Origin: JAAXVQ01 sp964604705
Lineage (GTDB): Bacteria; Oederibacteriota; JAAXVQ01
Assembly: GCA_964604705.1 (NCBI GenBank)
Contig: CAZSAP010000001.1
Location: 248,001 to 312,000 of the forward strand
Direction: 5' to 3'
Length of the DNA: 64,000 nucleotides
This document shows, one piece after another, positions 45,237 through 53,278 of the stretch. The notes below the pieces were generated by a model. It did no database searches. It was not told the origin of the DNA and worked only from the letters and a program-made list of their open reading frames with translations. The translations under genes and the position numbers were made by a program. Numbering within the stretch: the stretch's first letter is position 1; the number at the start of each line of letters is the position of its first letter.

Positions 45237-46151
45237 TTGAAAAAAAACGCTCTTACCAAAAAAAACGAATGGGTAAACAATGTTTATGGCCATGTTTATT
45301 CGGGTCAGCAACTTTACCTAGGTAAAACGCCTTTTCAACGTATGGAAATATTCAAACATGAAACATTCGGCACCTTACTTTTCCTAGATGGAAAGATCCA
45401 AATTTCAGCACGCGATGAAGATCGCTATCACCAATACCTGGTCGATGCCCCCTTGTTGGCACATACCAAACCTAAAAGCATTTGCATCGTAGGCGGCGGT
45501 GATTGCTTCGGCTTGGAAGAAGCCATAAAACACTCCTCCTTAGAGCGAATACTTATGGTGGAAATCGACAAAGGTGTAGTTGATTTTTGTAGGCAGCACT
45601 ACCCTGTCTTGCAAAAAGTATTAAAAGATCCACGCATTGAAATCATTTACGAAGATGCCCGAAAATGGCTCGAGAACAACACTGAAAAATTCGATGTTTT
45701 AGCTATTGATCTAACTGAACCACACGGTCCCTCAAAAATGCTTTACACCAAAGAATTTTATCAACTGTGTAAAAAGCGTATGAACAAAGATGGCATCCTC
45801 TCCATCCATACTGACAACTCGACTCTATTTCCAGAATCCTTTGCAACCATATACAAGACCTTGACATGCGTTTTCCCGAATATACTCACCGCACGCGTAG
45901 ATATGCCATGTTTTGGTATGGGCTGGACGTACCGAATGGCTTCGGCAGCCCCACTTTCTGTCGCACGGTTAAAACAAAACACCCAAAAATTTGCCAGGGT
46001 CGGCCAGATCTTAAGCCAATTTTCCCCATCCACATATTTGGTAGAACCAACACCCGAAGAGCTTATGATTGCACAAACTCATGGTCGAATCTCTACGGAT
46101 AAAAATCCATTTGATAAATTTGAAAAGTTACACAAAAAAGTAACACGCTAA
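45237..46151 (+). CDS. Aminopropyltransferase (spermidine synthase family)
   Basis: A 304-residue SpeE-type enzyme that moves the aminopropyl group of decarboxylated SAM onto a polyamine. Two domains: N-terminal strands (SGQQLYLGKTPFQRMEIFKH) and the Rossmann core with ICIVGGGDCFGLEEAIKH, LMVEIDKGVVD, IEIIYEDARKWLEN and AIDLTEPHGPSKMLYTKEFY. Two positions differ from standard enzymes: GGGDCFG replaces GGGDGG, and LTEPHGPSK replaces the STDPxGPA block that holds the polyamine. The substrate could therefore be a longer or unusual polyamine. Start is TTG behind AGGAG; no ATG fits. A perfect terminator follows. Confidence 0.85.
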   Translation: MKKNALTKKNEWVNNVYGHVYSGQQLYLGKTPFQRMEIFKHETFGTLLFLDGKIQISARDEDRYHQYLVDAPLLAHTKPKSICIVGGGDCFGLEEAIKHSSLERILMVEIDKGVVDFCRQHYPVLQKVLKDPRIEIIYEDARKWLENNTEKFDVLAIDLTEPHGPSKMLYTKEFYQLCKKRMNKDGILSIHTDNSTLFPESFATIYKTLTCVFPNILTARVDMPCFGMGWTYRMASAAPLSVARLKQNTQKFARVGQILSQFSPSTYLVEPTPEELMIAQTHGRISTDKNPFDKFEKLHKKVTR

Positions 46152-46156
46152 TTTTC

Positions 46157-46207
46157 AAAACTTAAAGGGACGTCTCAAAATTTCTAACGAGCGTCCCTTT
46201 AAGTTTT
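46157..46207. terminator. Bidirectional terminator between the aminopropyltransferase and membrane-protein genes
   Basis: Perfect 16-bp arms 46157-46172 and 46192-46207 around a 19-base loop; A-rich and T-rich ends serve both strands. The right arm overlaps the stop of the convergent gene. Confidence 0.8.
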
Positions 46208-46861
46208 GGGTTTAGGATTTATCCAAGTAAAAAGCAATGCTAATCCGGCTATTCCAAAGACCACCCAATAATGTTTGTGTCCTGCAGTCATGCCTTGAAA
46301 ACAACCAGAATCCACCGCACATAAAAAAAACAACAATACCAGCACCTTCCCCAACCAGGTACGCGGCCGCGCCCCCCCTACTAGTCCGGCTGAAAAGAGT
46401 AACAAAGGAATACTTCCAATACCAAATGCCTGCGCATTGGGAAAACGATGCCCAAATAGCCACTCTACTGCTGGAAAAATAAGGCCCAGTGTGCAGATAA
46501 GCAAAGACAAAATAGCCACAATTGGGGAACGCGCCAATTTTAAATCGGTTCTTCCTAAAACCAAATCCAATAACCAGAACAGTGCAGTCGCAAAAAACAG
46601 AAACGCTTGCAGCTTGGCTGCATTCGCTATCCAACCAAAGACAGTTGTTCCCCAAAGCAAACACCCTGAAGTTAAAACACCGGAAAGGTATAAGTACCCA
46701 ATCATCAGGTTATTTATTACCAGCAAACCTTTTAACCAATGCATATTTCCCGGTTTATTCTTTAACGTCATTCGCCAAACCCAAGCTGTGGCAAAAGTAA
46801 TACCTACCACCCACCACATATGCGTTTGAGTATATTGGGCTAAGGCTGTGTATTCCTGCAT
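46199..46861 (-). CDS. Multi-pass membrane protein, unknown function
   Basis: A 220-residue protein with about seven hydrophobic helices spread evenly through its length and a short basic end (INPKPKT). I recognise no family or catalytic motif; acidic residues inside helices are few (LLDLVLGRTDL, VEWLFGHRF). I start at ATG 46861, four bases after GGAGG, because a promoter overlaps the longer frame to 46918. A seven-C tract (46370s) lies in the coding region. It is divergent from rsm22. Confidence 0.6.
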   Translation of the reverse strand: MQEYTALAQYTQTHMWWVVGITFATAWVWRMTLKNKPGNMHWLKGLLVINNLMIGYLYLSGVLTSGCLLWGTTVFGWIANAAKLQAFLFFATALFWLLDLVLGRTDLKLARSPIVAILSLLICTLGLIFPAVEWLFGHRFPNAQAFGIGSIPLLLFSAGLVGGARPRTWLGKVLVLLFFLCAVDSGCFQGMTAGHKHYWVVFGIAGLALLFTWINPKPKT

Positions 46862-46889
46862 ATACCCTCCGATTTGCAAAGGATATCTA

Positions 46890-46918
46890 ATTGTATCACC
46901 GATCATGACCAAACCCAA
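46890..46918 (-). promoter_or_regulatory. Sigma-70-type promoter for the membrane-protein gene
   Basis: On the minus strand TTGGGT (46918-46913) and TACAAT (46895-46890) are 17 bases apart; it is 28 bases upstream of the preferred start at 46861. Confidence 0.5.
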
Positions 46919-47011
46919 AAAGCCAAATCACACTAAACACACACTCTTTGCGTCCACTTTATTATTCAGGGACTGCATTAAATTCAGATAGCTTCCATTT
47001 TAATTTACCTC

Positions 47012-47017
47012 TATAAT
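47012..47017 (+). promoter_or_regulatory. -10 box of a probably leaderless rsm22 transcript
   Basis: TATAAT ends six bases before the ATG at 47024, which places transcription start at or within two bases of the start codon. A weak -35 (TAGCTT, 46989-46994) is at 17 bases. No ribosome binding site is present. Confidence 0.5.
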
Positions 47018-47023
47018 GCCTGC

Positions 47024-48166
47024 ATGACAAACTCTATTCACTCACATCAAGATGATTTAGCACGCTGGATTCCTCTGTTGATCAATGTCTGGCGGCGTGC
47101 CCGTTTCTCTAAATCCGGGCCCAAAGACCACCTGACTGCTTCTGAAGCCACAGAAGTATCCAACGGCGTTCAATATCTATCTCAAGGCCTTACTCGTGAT
47201 CGTGGTCTGATTGGCGAGCGCTATCTTTCCGATCCCGTTTTGCTAGGCGCTTATTTGCTTTACTACTGGCCACTATCCTATCTTCAAGCCCGCGAGATGT
47301 TCCGTCATTTACCATCCAATCCTCGTTCCGTTCTTGAACTTGGTTCCGGCCCCGGTCCTTTGGGTGCCGCAGCATTTGACGAAGGGGCCAAACTGGTTAC
47401 TTTTGCAGATCGAAGCCTGCCTGCACTTAAACTCGCCATGGAGCTAGCCAAACTGGCCGGTCATCGTGCAGAATTCCAAAATTGGGATCCGATACGCCAT
47501 CCTGTACTTCCCCGCGCTAAGTATGATTGCATTGCCGCCGAACATCTTATAAACGAACTCTGGAGCGAACATCCACAGCGCATCGAGCGCCGCACACAAC
47601 TTATCACCCCATGGTTTGAACGTTTAAAACCCGGTGGCTATGTGGCCTTGATCGACCCAGCCTTAACCTCCACCTCGCGTGATTTGATTGCCTTACGCGA
47701 CCGTCTTATGGACCAAGGATTCCCATTGGTTTACCCTTGTATTTGTCAGAAAACACCCTGTCCGGCTTTGGCCAAACCAGAAGAAACCTGCCATATTGAG
47801 CAACCTTGGTCCTTGCCTCCACTTATCCGTGATTTAGTCAAACGTCTTGATTTTAAAAAACGCACATTAAAAATGACCGCTTTTGTTTTCACGGATCCCC
47901 AAACCGAAACCAAGTCGTATCCAGATACACTTTACAGAATCGTCTCAGAACCCTTGCTTTCCAAGAACAAACGAATCCGTTACATAGGGTGCGGTCAACA
48001 AGGCAGGGTCAGTCTGGCAATCAAACCAGAATTAGCCACACCCGAGAATCAGATATTTACAACCCTCAAACGCGGAGATATTATCCGACTTACAAATCCT
48101 TCGCCACGCGAAGGCGGATTGGATATAACTCCCGAAACATATGTTGAGCGAATTTCACACTCGTAA
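47024..48166 (+). CDS. Rsm22-family ribosomal methyltransferase-like protein
   Basis: A 380-residue protein of the Rsm22 family (COG5459). SAM-binding core: RSVLELGSGPGPLGAAAFDE, then AKLVTFADRSLPALKLA and a motif LKPGGYVALIDPAL. The family's cysteine cluster is present: VYPCICQKTPCPALAKPEETCH (four Cys within about 20 residues), which holds an Fe-S cluster in the mitochondrial relatives. Mitochondrial Rsm22/METTL17 is needed for small-subunit rRNA modification and assembly; the bacterial role is unsettled. The ATG lies immediately behind a -10 box and appears to be leaderless. Confidence 0.85.
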   Translation: MTNSIHSHQDDLARWIPLLINVWRRARFSKSGPKDHLTASEATEVSNGVQYLSQGLTRDRGLIGERYLSDPVLLGAYLLYYWPLSYLQAREMFRHLPSNPRSVLELGSGPGPLGAAAFDEGAKLVTFADRSLPALKLAMELAKLAGHRAEFQNWDPIRHPVLPRAKYDCIAAEHLINELWSEHPQRIERRTQLITPWFERLKPGGYVALIDPALTSTSRDLIALRDRLMDQGFPLVYPCICQKTPCPALAKPEETCHIEQPWSLPPLIRDLVKRLDFKKRTLKMTAFVFTDPQTETKSYPDTLYRIVSEPLLSKNKRIRYIGCGQQGRVSLAIKPELATPENQIFTTLKRGDIIRLTNPSPREGGLDITPETYVERISHS

Positions 48167-48414
48167 ACACACGATCACTTTCAAACTCGAACAATCAGCT
48201 TATTAACAAGATCTTTCGAATATCAGACATGCTCATCCAATGCATATACTGATTTCAATATGATGAATCCCAGCCCACACCCTCAATGTAACTTAACTTA
48301 GCCAAAGTGATTCTCCACTTCGTAATTTCGGTTAATGATCCATCCAACAATTCGTCGATCGTAGGCAGAACTAAAATCTTAATAAAAAATCAGATTACAC
48401 CTTAAGAACATTTG
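48167..48414. other. Intergenic region without a recognised feature
   Basis: Together with the following terminator this gap spans 304 bases between rsm22 and eno. I see no open frame of coding character, no tRNA-like fold and no repeat. It lies downstream of both convergent genes. Confidence 0.6.
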
Positions 48415-48450
48415 AAAAAAAAAGGGGTACAGTCTTTTCGACTGTACCCC
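48415..48450 (-). terminator. Intrinsic terminator of eno
   Basis: An 11-bp perfect stem (48450-48440 with 48434-48424) and 5-base loop are followed on the minus strand by nine T (complement of 48423-48415). It lies just after the eno stop. Confidence 0.93.
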
Positions 48451-48470
48451 TCAGCTTTAAACTTAATCGT

Positions 48471-49751
48471 TTAGCGTTTAGTTACTACGTTCTTATACTG
48501 TGCACGCTTGCCCAACTCCGCTTCGATTTCCAACAATCGGTTGTATTTGGCAATACGGTCGCTACGGCTGGCTGAGCCTGTCTTAATCTGCGCACTACCA
48601 GTGGCTACAGCTAGATCGGCAATGAACGTATCTTCAGTCTCTCCCGAACGGTGTGAGATGATATAGTTCCAGCCTGCCTTTTGGCAGAGTTTGATGGTTT
48701 TCAAAGTTTCGCTAACTGTTCCGATCTGGTTGACCTTGATCAAAACGGAATTGGCAGCACCCAACTTGATCCCCTTGGCTACGAAATCCGCGTTGGTAAC
48801 AAACAAATCATCACCCACAACCTGAATCTTGTTGCCTACCTTCTTGGTAAACTTCACAAAACCTTCCCAATCATTTTCATACAACGGATCTTCAATCGAA
48901 ACAATCGGGTATTTCTTGACCCAGCTGGCCCACAAATCGATCATCTGATCCGTGGTCTTCAAGCCCGAGCCGGAATCAGCCAAATTGTACTTGCCGTTTT
49001 CATACAGCGAACTGGCAGCCGGATCCAAGGCAATAAAAATATCTTTTCCGGCCTTGTAACCCGCTGCGGCAATGGCTTCCAAAATCACTTCACAGGCTTC
49101 CTCGTTGCTCTTGAGGTTAGGGGCGAATCCACCTTCATCACCCACCGCTGTGGAATAGCCTTTTTTCTTCAAGATCTTGGCCAAATGATGGAATACTTCG
49201 GCACCTGCGCGTAAAGCTTCCTTAAAGGACGGACGTCCTAAAGGCATTACCATGAATTCCTGGAAGTCAACGCTGTTGTCCGCATGCTTGCCACCATTTA
49301 AAATGTTCATCATCGGAGCTGGAATAACACAAGCCTTACTGCCGCCTAAATATTTATACACGGGCATCTTTTTATACTGAGCTCCAGCCTTAACCACCGC
49401 CATGGACACACCCAAAATAGCGTTGGCGCCAAAACGGCCTTTATTCGTTGTACCATCCAAATCGATCATCAACTGATCGATGGCTTGGAAGTTCAATGCG
49501 TCTTTGCCTTTGAGCGCTTTGGCAATCGGGCCATTGACAAACGCCACGGCTTTTGAGGTACCTTTGCCCAAGTAGCGGTTTTTGTCGCCATCACGCAATT
49601 CAACGGCTTCGTGCTCACCGGTGGAAGCACCCGACGGTACGGAAGCCGATACGGTGGGTTGACCTTCCAACGTGACAAACACGCGCACGGTCGGATTGCC
49701 GCGCGAATCTAAAATCTCAAGGGCTTTAACATCTTTAATCTTGGTGGACAT
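48471..49751 (-). CDS. eno: Enolase
   Basis: A 426-residue glycolytic enzyme that dehydrates 2-phosphoglycerate. Canonical motifs: LEILDSRGNPTV, VPSGASTGEHEA (catalytic loop), NGGKHADNSVDFQEFMVMP, AVGDEGGFAPNL, the Mg-binding Asp/Glu/Asp set (FIALDPAAS, SIEDPLYENDW, VVGDDLF), IKVNQIGT with the catalytic Lys, and SHRSGETEDTFIADLAV. ATG 49751 has GGAGGGG seven bases upstream; the longer frame adds 15 residues foreign to the family. A consensus promoter and a strong terminator bracket it, so it is a stand-alone unit. Codon choice looks more G+C-rich than the genes of the 20-37 kb region, as expected for a highly expressed gene. Confidence 0.98.
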   Translation of the reverse strand: MSTKIKDVKALEILDSRGNPTVRVFVTLEGQPTVSASVPSGASTGEHEAVELRDGDKNRYLGKGTSKAVAFVNGPIAKALKGKDALNFQAIDQLMIDLDGTTNKGRFGANAILGVSMAVVKAGAQYKKMPVYKYLGGSKACVIPAPMMNILNGGKHADNSVDFQEFMVMPLGRPSFKEALRAGAEVFHHLAKILKKKGYSTAVGDEGGFAPNLKSNEEACEVILEAIAAAGYKAGKDIFIALDPAASSLYENGKYNLADSGSGLKTTDQMIDLWASWVKKYPIVSIEDPLYENDWEGFVKFTKKVGNKIQVVGDDLFVTNADFVAKGIKLGAANSVLIKVNQIGTVSETLKTIKLCQKAGWNYIISHRSGETEDTFIADLAVATGSAQIKTGSASRSDRIAKYNRLLEIEAELGKRAQYKNVVTKR

Positions 49752-49798
49752 ATTTCCCCTCCTGCAAAATGATGATCCCAAAGGATCAAAGCGCACGT

Positions 49799-49827
49799 AT
49801 TTTAGCGGTCATGACCTTCAATTGCAA
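49799..49827 (-). promoter_or_regulatory. Sigma-70-type promoter for eno
   Basis: On the minus strand TTGCAA (49827-49822) and TAAAAT (49804-49799) are 17 bases apart, 47 bases before the ATG. Confidence 0.6.
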
Positions 49828-49917
49828 GTTTTTTTCTCCATTTTCCCCTTCATTTCCAAGCATACTTTGGTCGAAAATAGATATGGCTTGTGGTATGGTC
49901 TAATAAAGGAGTCGTCA

Positions 49918-52900
49918 ATGGTAAATCCAACCCAGAAACGCCGCCCGAATGATGCACCCTTAACGTCTTACAAGCACGCTTGGTTGCGTCTCGGTCTCTC
50001 CATTCTATGTTTGGGACTGATTATTGTGGGGGTAATCGGGCTGCATCACATTACACTCACGGTGGCACAGCGGCTTGGGGTTGCTGTGATTTTATTAATT
50101 TTGGCGGTAATCGTCGCCCTTTATATTATCAATCTGTATTCTCCTGTAAAAGCACGTTTCCAAGCCTTACGAGCGACTTTGGAACAACTCACGTTATTGG
50201 TCCATGAACAACAAACTGGATTTCATTCTTTGCATGAACGAATTGAAACTTTACAACCAAACCGAAACAATGATACCACTGAGAAAACAATAGATGAATG
50301 GTTACTTAACTTAGCCGAAATAACCTCGTGTTTACTTACCACCAGCGATCAAGTACATGGGATCCAAACCGCGTTGGCGACACTGGGGCAAAAAGCCAAA
50401 CTTGATCGTATCACGCTGGTTGAAGTTCAAGGCCTCATCTCCCAGCCCGATTGCCTTTTCTTGCCCAGAGCCGAATGGAGTGCCCCCAATATCCCCCCCA
50501 ACCCATTTTCATTGAACACCCGTTATTCATTTGCTGAAACCGGCTTAAAACGTTGGGCCGAAGCCTTAACCGTCGGACTAACGCTAAAAGGGCCAAGTGA
50601 AAGTTGGCCCGAATCGGAACGATTTTTTATGGAAACACACGGCATCCAATCGCTTTTGGTCCTTCCGATTCATCGCGACTTACATGTATGGGGATTTATC
50701 CTTTTCGAAGATCACGGAACTTCGCGTTTATGGACCTCCCGCGATGAGGCTTTGTTTAAATATATAGCCTGCAATCTCGGATTGGCCATGCAACGGTTCC
50801 AAGCTGAAAAACGAATTCTGGCCACAGCTGAAACCAACCGGCTCATTTTGGAAAACCTTCCTTTTGGAATCTTGATCATTGATTCACGCCACACCATCCG
50901 ACATGCCAATTCAGCCGCCTTAAAACTATTAGGCATCGAAAAATTAAACGAGCTCCAAGGGCAAACCTGTGAAGGCAAAGTATGTGTAAGCGACTTAACC
51001 CATTGTCCAATCTCGCTTGACGCTCCCCAACAATCATTCACCCAGGAGTCCTTCCTCACCCGCAACGACGGGCAACGCATCCCAATTTTAAAAACCTTGG
51101 TCTCATTGGACATTGAAGGCGAACGCACATTCTTAGAAAGCTTCGTAGACATTTCCAATCTAAAAGCCGCTTTGCGTGAAGCCGAAAAAGCCTACGCCTC
51201 ATTAGATGATGCATTACGTCAGGCCAATGACATGGCCGTCATGGCCGAAGAAGCCAATCTGGCCAAAAGTAATTTTCTCGCAAATATGAGTCATGAAATA
51301 CGCACACCTATGAACGCCATCATCGGAATGACTCAATTGGCCTTGGACACTGAGTTATCGGCCGAGCAACGAGATTATCTGCGCATCGTAAACTCTTCCG
51401 CCGATGCCTTGCTCGGCTTACTCAACAACATACTCGATCTATCCAAAGTCGAATCTGGGCATATGGTATTGGAAAAAACCGATTTTAATTTTGTCGACAC
51501 TGTGGAAAATGCAGTTACCACGCTTACCACTCAAGCCAGTGAAAAAGGCATAGAGTTGATCTGTCGAATCGCTCCACGCGTCCCCAGCTTATTGATTGGA
51601 GATCCTGCACGGGTACGGCAAATCTTGGTCAATCTTCTAAGCAACGCTATAAAGTTCACTGATATTGGTGAAGTGATTTTAACCATCGATGTATTTTTCG
51701 AAGATCAAGCCACCTATCATCTCATACTCACCGTTTCTGACTCCGGCATCGGGATACCCCATGACAAACTTGATGTGATCTTCCAAAGCTTTACTCAAGC
51801 CGACGCCTCCACCACACGCCGTTACGGTGGAACCGGTCTGGGATTGAGCATCACCAAACAACTGGTTGAATTGATGGGCGGAAAAATCGAGGTCAAAAGC
51901 GATGTTAATCGTGGCAGCACATTTACCGTAATTCTCCCGTTTCAACTATCACGAATAACACCTACGGCATTGGTTGAATTGCCCGAATTTTTATTCCGAC
52001 AAGTTCGCACACTTATTGTTGATGATAATTCGATTAACCGACAAATATTCCGCGAATTGCTGCAACAAAAAGGCGCACTTGTCCAAGAAGCACCCGACGG
52101 CCCCAGCGCCCTAACATTGATTCAAGAAGCGGTCACAAAACAACAACCCTTCCAACTTTTACTTTTAGACATGCATATGCCTGGAATGAACGGCTTTGAA
52201 GTGGCTCAGATGCTCCAGCAACAACACCTTAACCAAGGCTTACGGACCGTCATCATCACCTCCGCGGGGCACCATCACGACAGTGAGCTCATTCATAAAT
52301 TTAATGTTCAAGCCTATTTGCTAAAACCTGTAAAACAACGTGAATTCTTCCTCACTCTTGTATCGGTACTAAGCGCCAACCCCATTCCACTGAGTGCACT
52401 TCCAGAGCAATCGTTGTGTTCTCCTACGGAAGAACTATCTTTCCAACCTTTAAAAATACTATTGGCCGAAGACAATCCCATCAACCGCAAATTAATGTTA
52501 GCGCTCCTGATTAAACGTGGTTGTGAAGTTACGGCCGTGGAGGACGGGCTGGAAGCCGTTCAGCTACAAAAAATCCAGCCTTTCGATCTGATCTTCATGG
52601 ATGTACAAATGCCAGGAATGGATGGGTTAAAAGCCACAGAACTTATTCGGGAATATGAGAAGACCACCCAACGGCATCTCCCTATCATTGCGATGACCGC
52701 CAATGCACTTAAAGGTGATCGCGAGCAATGTTTGGCAGCCGGGATGGACGAGTATTTATCCAAACCTATCCAGCGTGATGAACTGGACAAGCTTTTAGAC
52801 CATTATCGTTGCCGACCCGCGAGCGAATCTTCCGCACCCATTCCCCTGCCGGCTATGGCTTCGGTTCCTGAAACAGCTATTTTACCCCGTAATATTTTCA

Positions 52901-53229
52901 ACTATGAATCTGCACTCAATCGTGCGGATGGTGATAAAGAATTATTAAAAGAACTGATGTTTCGTTTCGAAGAAGAAGCGGTCCAGCGTTTGGAATCCTT
53001 AAAAGCAGCCATTGCGGCAGATGATTCCGAGAGCATTCGCAAACTTGCGCACTCACTTAAAGGTACCTCAGCGAACCTTTCCTGCGAACGAATTAAAGAA
53101 AAAGCCCAATTTTTAGAGAGTATGGCCATACAGCACGAATCCCAAGATAAACTTTCCACACAATGGAATGCCTTGCATCAAGAGATTGGTGAATTAATCC
53201 GGTTCATCGATACGATCTTCCCAAGCTAA
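49918..53229 (+). CDS. Membrane hybrid histidine kinase: 2TM-GAF-PAS-HisKA-HATPase-REC-REC-HPt
   Basis: An 1103-residue kinase. Two adjacent helices (about 24-45 and 50-72), a coiled coil, a GAF-like domain (about 130-300), a PAS domain with several cysteines (QGQTCEGKVCVSDLTHCPIS), HisKA (LANMSHEIRTPMNAIIGM), HATPase (LLSNAIKFTD; GGTGLGLSIT), a first receiver (LIVDDNSINR, LLLDMHMPGMNG, YLLKPVK), a second (LLAEDNPINR, IFMDVQMPGMDG, YLSKPI) and an HPt (LAHSLKGTSANL). Both receivers are complete here. Start at 49918, six bases after AAAGGAG; the frame extends upstream into eno but that stretch lacks domain character. No response regulator is adjacent. Terminates convergently with pfp. Confidence 0.93.
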   Translation: MVNPTQKRRPNDAPLTSYKHAWLRLGLSILCLGLIIVGVIGLHHITLTVAQRLGVAVILLILAVIVALYIINLYSPVKARFQALRATLEQLTLLVHEQQTGFHSLHERIETLQPNRNNDTTEKTIDEWLLNLAEITSCLLTTSDQVHGIQTALATLGQKAKLDRITLVEVQGLISQPDCLFLPRAEWSAPNIPPNPFSLNTRYSFAETGLKRWAEALTVGLTLKGPSESWPESERFFMETHGIQSLLVLPIHRDLHVWGFILFEDHGTSRLWTSRDEALFKYIACNLGLAMQRFQAEKRILATAETNRLILENLPFGILIIDSRHTIRHANSAALKLLGIEKLNELQGQTCEGKVCVSDLTHCPISLDAPQQSFTQESFLTRNDGQRIPILKTLVSLDIEGERTFLESFVDISNLKAALREAEKAYASLDDALRQANDMAVMAEEANLAKSNFLANMSHEIRTPMNAIIGMTQLALDTELSAEQRDYLRIVNSSADALLGLLNNILDLSKVESGHMVLEKTDFNFVDTVENAVTTLTTQASEKGIELICRIAPRVPSLLIGDPARVRQILVNLLSNAIKFTDIGEVILTIDVFFEDQATYHLILTVSDSGIGIPHDKLDVIFQSFTQADASTTRRYGGTGLGLSITKQLVELMGGKIEVKSDVNRGSTFTVILPFQLSRITPTALVELPEFLFRQVRTLIVDDNSINRQIFRELLQQKGALVQEAPDGPSALTLIQEAVTKQQPFQLLLLDMHMPGMNGFEVAQMLQQQHLNQGLRTVIITSAGHHHDSELIHKFNVQAYLLKPVKQREFFLTLVSVLSANPIPLSALPEQSLCSPTEELSFQPLKILLAEDNPINRKLMLALLIKRGCEVTAVEDGLEAVQLQKIQPFDLIFMDVQMPGMDGLKATELIREYEKTTQRHLPIIAMTANALKGDREQCLAAGMDEYLSKPIQRDELDKLLDHYRCRPASESSAPIPLPAMASVPETAILPRNIFNYESALNRADGDKELLKELMFRFEEEAVQRLESLKAAIAADDSESIRKLAHSLKGTSANLSCERIKEKAQFLESMAIQHESQDKLSTQWNALHQEIGELIRFIDTIFPS

Positions 53230-53267
53230 AAAAAACACCCGAAGGCAAAGGTCTGCCTTCGGGTGTT
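53228..53267 (-). terminator. Terminator of pfp
   Basis: A perfect 14-bp stem (53267-53254 with 53247-53234), 6-base loop, followed on the minus strand by eight T. It also folds on the plus strand after the hybrid kinase, but with a poor T-run there. Confidence 0.88.
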
Positions 53268-53278
53268 ACCGTTCTAAC

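Noticed and set aside
49672..49917. N-terminal extension of the 49918 hybrid kinase by 82 residues
   Set aside because: It overlaps the start of eno on the other strand and its promoter, has no domain character, and a good ribosome binding site lies before 49918.
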